From contig MHZT01000047.1 in assembly GCA_001828855.1 (NCBI GenBank), forward strand, positions 62,001-126,000: a DNA stretch of 64,000 bases, read 5' to 3'. The position numbers and the translations under genes were made by a program. Shown piece by piece: positions 61,757-64,000 of the stretch. The notes under the pieces were generated by a model. It made no database searches. It had not been told where the DNA came from and saw nothing but the letters and a program-made list of their open reading frames with translations. This stretch comes from Rhodobacterales bacterium RIFCSPHIGHO2_02_FULL_62_130 (GTDB lineage: Bacteria; Pseudomonadota; Alphaproteobacteria; Rhodobacterales; Rhodobacteraceae). Each line of letters starts with the position of its first letter. Positions within the stretch are counted from its first letter, which is position 1.

Positions 61757-63008
61757 TCGTATTCCCTCCTGTGGGATCGGCAAGGCCGAGTTTATCCAGC
61801 GGCATCATCGCGCCCTGCATGTAGAGCTTGTCATCACCCGGTAGGCGCGGGCGGTTTTCCATGTCGCGGGTTTCGCCGGGTGTCATCTGGCCGGACTGGA
61901 TGGCCGAGGCGTAGCCTTCCATGCGGGTCTTGAAATCACCGCGCAGCAACCCGTCGAGGTTCAGCTCGACAAAGCGGTCCCGCTTTTTCCAGCCGAACAG
62001 TTTCAGATTGCACTCCTGCTCGAACTGCTCGGCATAGCGCTTGATCGTGTGCTTGGTCAGATGCAGGTCTTGCTGCTCGTTGTTCGAGAACGTCCCGTGG
62101 GTCAGATCCTGCAGAAATACCGGAGGCAGCGAATAGCGCCGCGCAATCTCTTCGATGATGAACCGCTGCGCCTCGATCATCTGCGACTTCTGGGCATCGG
62201 TGCCGATGGGAACGATCTTCAAACCCATTGGCAACACCAGCGCCAACCGACTGTCCCGTTTCGACTTCCGCACAGCCTCTTCCAGATCATCGGACGCGCG
62301 CTGCATCGCCGCGCCGGACTGGAAATTACCTTCGATGGCGAAGGGCGGAACCCCGCCATTATTGAAGAACCGCGACCCGTAATGCGTCATGGCGCGGGCA
62401 AGGCCAATGGTGTCGGCGGCATCCATGATCGGCGAGCGATGTTTCAGGCCGTCTGATTTCAGCATGAATGCCAGGTCGATTACCTCGGCAGCCTCATAGA
62501 TGACCGTCCGCTTGTTTTCCCGATACTTGAAAAACTTCCGCGCGCCCTCACGATGGACCGAGGTTTGCGCCGGATCAAGCGGCCAGATTCCGACCACCTT
62601 CCCCATGCCGTTGCGCTCGATAAAGCTGCAGCCACGACCACCAGTCAGCAACTGTTCGAACGTGTATTTGCGCCACTCAAACGACGACTGATCGGGGTTC
62701 GGCGCATCGTGCAGCAGCGTGGCCAACTCATCCGAGACAGATTCCCGGCTGTTGTTCTTGCCCCGCTTGTAAAGCTTCAGCGGCAGGCCTGCCATGGTGC
62801 CAGAGATGAACCCCACGGCAGCCTGCACCGCAGGAACCTTCATGGCGGTTTCAATCGTCACCACCTCGCCCGCAGCGCTGCCACTTTCCAGCCCGAACAA
62901 CTGCAAGAAATTGGCCGCCGATACCGGTATTGCAGGGTTTTCGGCATCAGCCCGCACCTCTGCCGGTGCCTGCACAGCAGCGCGGAACATGCGGGGCAAC
63001 CATGCCAT
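61746..63008 (-). CDS. Portal protein (HK97 family)
   Basis: A 420-residue protein with portal features: ETAMKVPAVQAAVGFISGTM (about 53-72), LPLKLYKRG, MLKSDGLKHRSPIMDAADTI in the middle, and a C-terminal EGYASAIQSGQMTPGETRDM. Dodecamers form the DNA entry channel. The start overlaps the terminase stop (TGATG). Confidence 0.93.
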   Translation of the reverse strand: MAWLPRMFRAAVQAPAEVRADAENPAIPVSAANFLQLFGLESGSAAGEVVTIETAMKVPAVQAAVGFISGTMAGLPLKLYKRGKNNSRESVSDELATLLHDAPNPDQSSFEWRKYTFEQLLTGGRGCSFIERNGMGKVVGIWPLDPAQTSVHREGARKFFKYRENKRTVIYEAAEVIDLAFMLKSDGLKHRSPIMDAADTIGLARAMTHYGSRFFNNGGVPPFAIEGNFQSGAAMQRASDDLEEAVRKSKRDSRLALVLPMGLKIVPIGTDAQKSQMIEAQRFIIEEIARRYSLPPVFLQDLTHGTFSNNEQQDLHLTKHTIKRYAEQFEQECNLKLFGWKKRDRFVELNLDGLLRGDFKTRMEGYASAIQSGQMTPGETRDMENRPRLPGDDKLYMQGAMMPLDKLGLADPTGGNTNGS

Positions 63009-64000
63009 CAGCCAGCCATCCTATAATTCGGGTCCAAATCCCAAGGCGTCACCATGCCCCCCTGTGCAACAGGGTTGCGGCTCATCAGCGTGAAGGCGTT
63101 GAACGCTGCAATCAGCAGGTCGATCTTGGCCTTCCCAGCGGTCTCTTTCGTGATCAGAACGGCATTGCCCTTCTGTTCGGCGCGGGCGTTGCCAACGCAC
63201 CACGCCATGATCTGCTGATCGGCATGGCGATAGGTGCCATCCATCAGCTTGCGCTCCATGCCCCAGATCGCCGACGACAACCTGTAGCCCTGACCCACTG
63301 CAACCATCTGCTCTGCGGTGACGCCAATGGCAGACAGCGAATCCACCAGCGCCGAAACGCCCGCAGGGTCGAGGCCGATGGCAGCCGCATCCGGCAACAG
63401 GCCCGCATCCAGCAACTGGCCCACGATATCGCAGACCCCCGCATGATCTTCTGCCGGGAGCTTGCAGATCGTCAGCTCACCGCGGGCTTCAAAGTCCCGC
63501 AGCGTTGCGCCGATTTCCTTCCGGCGCTCCAGGGCAATCGGATGCACAAACCCATGCGACCAGCTCAGCCAGTTCTTTGTCAGCTTGTCGCGACCCGTGA
63601 CGTTGATGCCCAGAAGGTCATCCGCGCCGCCGCCGTCGATCCCAACAACTACGACTTCACAGCGCGCAATCAGCATAGCCAGCGTGATCGGCTGCGGCTC
63701 CTTCGCTGCCAGCCAGAAATCCGCGCCGATCCAGCGGTTATTGTGCAGCGCCAACCCGATTTCGACGTTCAGATGCTGCGTTGCCCAAGCGATCAACTCG
63801 CCCATGCCGTCCATCTTCGCCCGCGTGAAACCGTCCTGCAGCGCATCCAGCGTGATCGATCTGCCCAGATTGGGCGTCACCATGTGCCAGACCGCCGGGT
63901 CTTGCCATGCTTTCTCATCGCTGATCTGCATCGACTCCGGGAATTCATACAAGACCGGCAGCATCCGCACCCGATCCGTGATCTTGCCGTCCCGCACCCC
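63008..64000 (-). CDS. Terminase large subunit, C-terminal part (5' end off window)
   Basis: About 330 C-terminal residues; the frame is open at the right edge. The RNase H-like nuclease domain is visible: an Asp in VVVVGIDGGGADDLLG, GLDPAGVSALVDS, and the final MSRNPVAQGG. The ATPase half with Walker motifs is outside the window. This is the TerL/HK97-gp2 family, which cuts and pumps DNA into the capsid. Confidence 0.9.
   Translation of the reverse strand, partial: GVRDGKITDRVRMLPVLYEFPESMQISDEKAWQDPAVWHMVTPNLGRSITLDALQDGFTRAKMDGMGELIAWATQHLNVEIGLALHNNRWIGADFWLAAKEPQPITLAMLIARCEVVVVGIDGGGADDLLGINVTGRDKLTKNWLSWSHGFVHPIALERRKEIGATLRDFEARGELTICKLPAEDHAGVCDIVGQLLDAGLLPDAAAIGLDPAGVSALVDSLSAIGVTAEQMVAVGQGYRLSSAIWGMERKLMDGTYRHADQQIMAWCVGNARAEQKGNAVLITKETAGKAKIDLLIAAFNAFTLMSRNPVAQGGMVTPWDLDPNYRMAG

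Larger units (their letters stand above)
44694..64000. mobile_element. Siphovirus-type prophage in dusA, left part (right end off window)
   Basis: Order, right to left on the minus strand: terminase, portal, protease, HK97 capsid, connectors, tail tube, G/GT, tape measure, tail tip, lysis cassette, fibre-like proteins. At the left end lie a tyrosine recombinase and three plus-strand genes. The left boundary is inferred at the dusA 5' end; attR, repressor and replication genes are not in the window. All structural genes read as intact. It is a prophage and not a gene transfer agent, since it has an integrase and a complete holin-endolysin-spanin module. Confidence 0.9.

Noticed and set aside
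47024-64000. A gene transfer agent cluster, common in Rhodobacterales
   Set aside because: There is an integrase at the dusA junction and a complete holin, endolysin and spanin module, and the genes after the tape measure do not follow GTA order.

Overview
This 64 kb window looks like a chromosomal segment of a Rhodobacterales alphaproteobacterium (Rhodobacteraceae/Roseobacteraceae; the genus cannot be resolved from the sequence alone). The support is a DddP-type DMSP lyase, a heterotetrameric sarcosine oxidase operon, a split ccm (cytochrome c maturation) system, a divergent alphaproteobacterial FliG, high GC with GC-rich third codon positions, and at least two families of short dispersed intergenic repeats. 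From about 44.7 kb to the right edge it carries the left part of a temperate siphovirus prophage.

Chromosomal part (1-44.8 kb), left to right: the 3' end of dddP; purB; a lone fliG; a DMT exporter and an LpxL-like acyltransferase; a secreted DUF1223 protein divergent from acnA; ccmABCDG followed upstream by an Mth938-domain gene and yajC-secD-secF, all on the minus strand and divergent from serS; der-bamB-yfgM (the conserved envelope-biogenesis order); an RTX-repeat protein that meets a secreted caspase-TPR protein stop codon to stop codon; an Atm1-type ABC exporter divergent from an ArsR-family repressor with a visible operator; a LysM protein; a LOG-family hydrolase; rarD; a host-attachment-family protein; sodB; a small secreted protein; a PIN-like protein in an AT-richer patch; soxBDAG; ccmI-ruvX-DUF1289; a PhyH-like protein with a TauE/SafE permease; a Bcr/CflA MFS transporter; and dusA.

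Prophage part (about 44.7-64 kb, continuing off the right edge): the element sits at the 5' end of dusA, so the start codon, first codons and promoter of dusA are probably phage-supplied. Next to the junction lie a tyrosine recombinase and three small plus-strand genes behind a promoter overlapped by three GTAACTT half-sites; the last of them is a Cro-like HTH protein. Everything from 64.0 down to 47.2 kb is a minus-strand late operon read right to left: terminase, portal, protease, HK97-type capsid, a repeat-rich small protein, head-tail connectors, tail tube, a G/GT-type tail chaperone pair with a lambda-type GGGAAAG slippery site, tape measure, tail-tip proteins, then a lysis module (holin-like, second membrane protein, M15 endolysin, overlapping Rz/Rz1 spanins), and finally receptor-binding or tail-fibre-like genes, one with a 20-residue repeat. 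Repressor, replication genes and attR must lie beyond the window.

The items I find most worth following up are the dusA integration with its clustered arm-like repeats, the programmed frameshift, the small operator-HTH module at the left end of the prophage, the duplicated Rz1 C-terminus, the hairpin terminator placed just before the capsid gene, the secreted caspase-TPR protein, the PIN-like gene in AT-rich DNA, and the two intergenic repeat families. I did not find a CRISPR array, tRNA, rRNA, IS element or a complete recognisable defence system.
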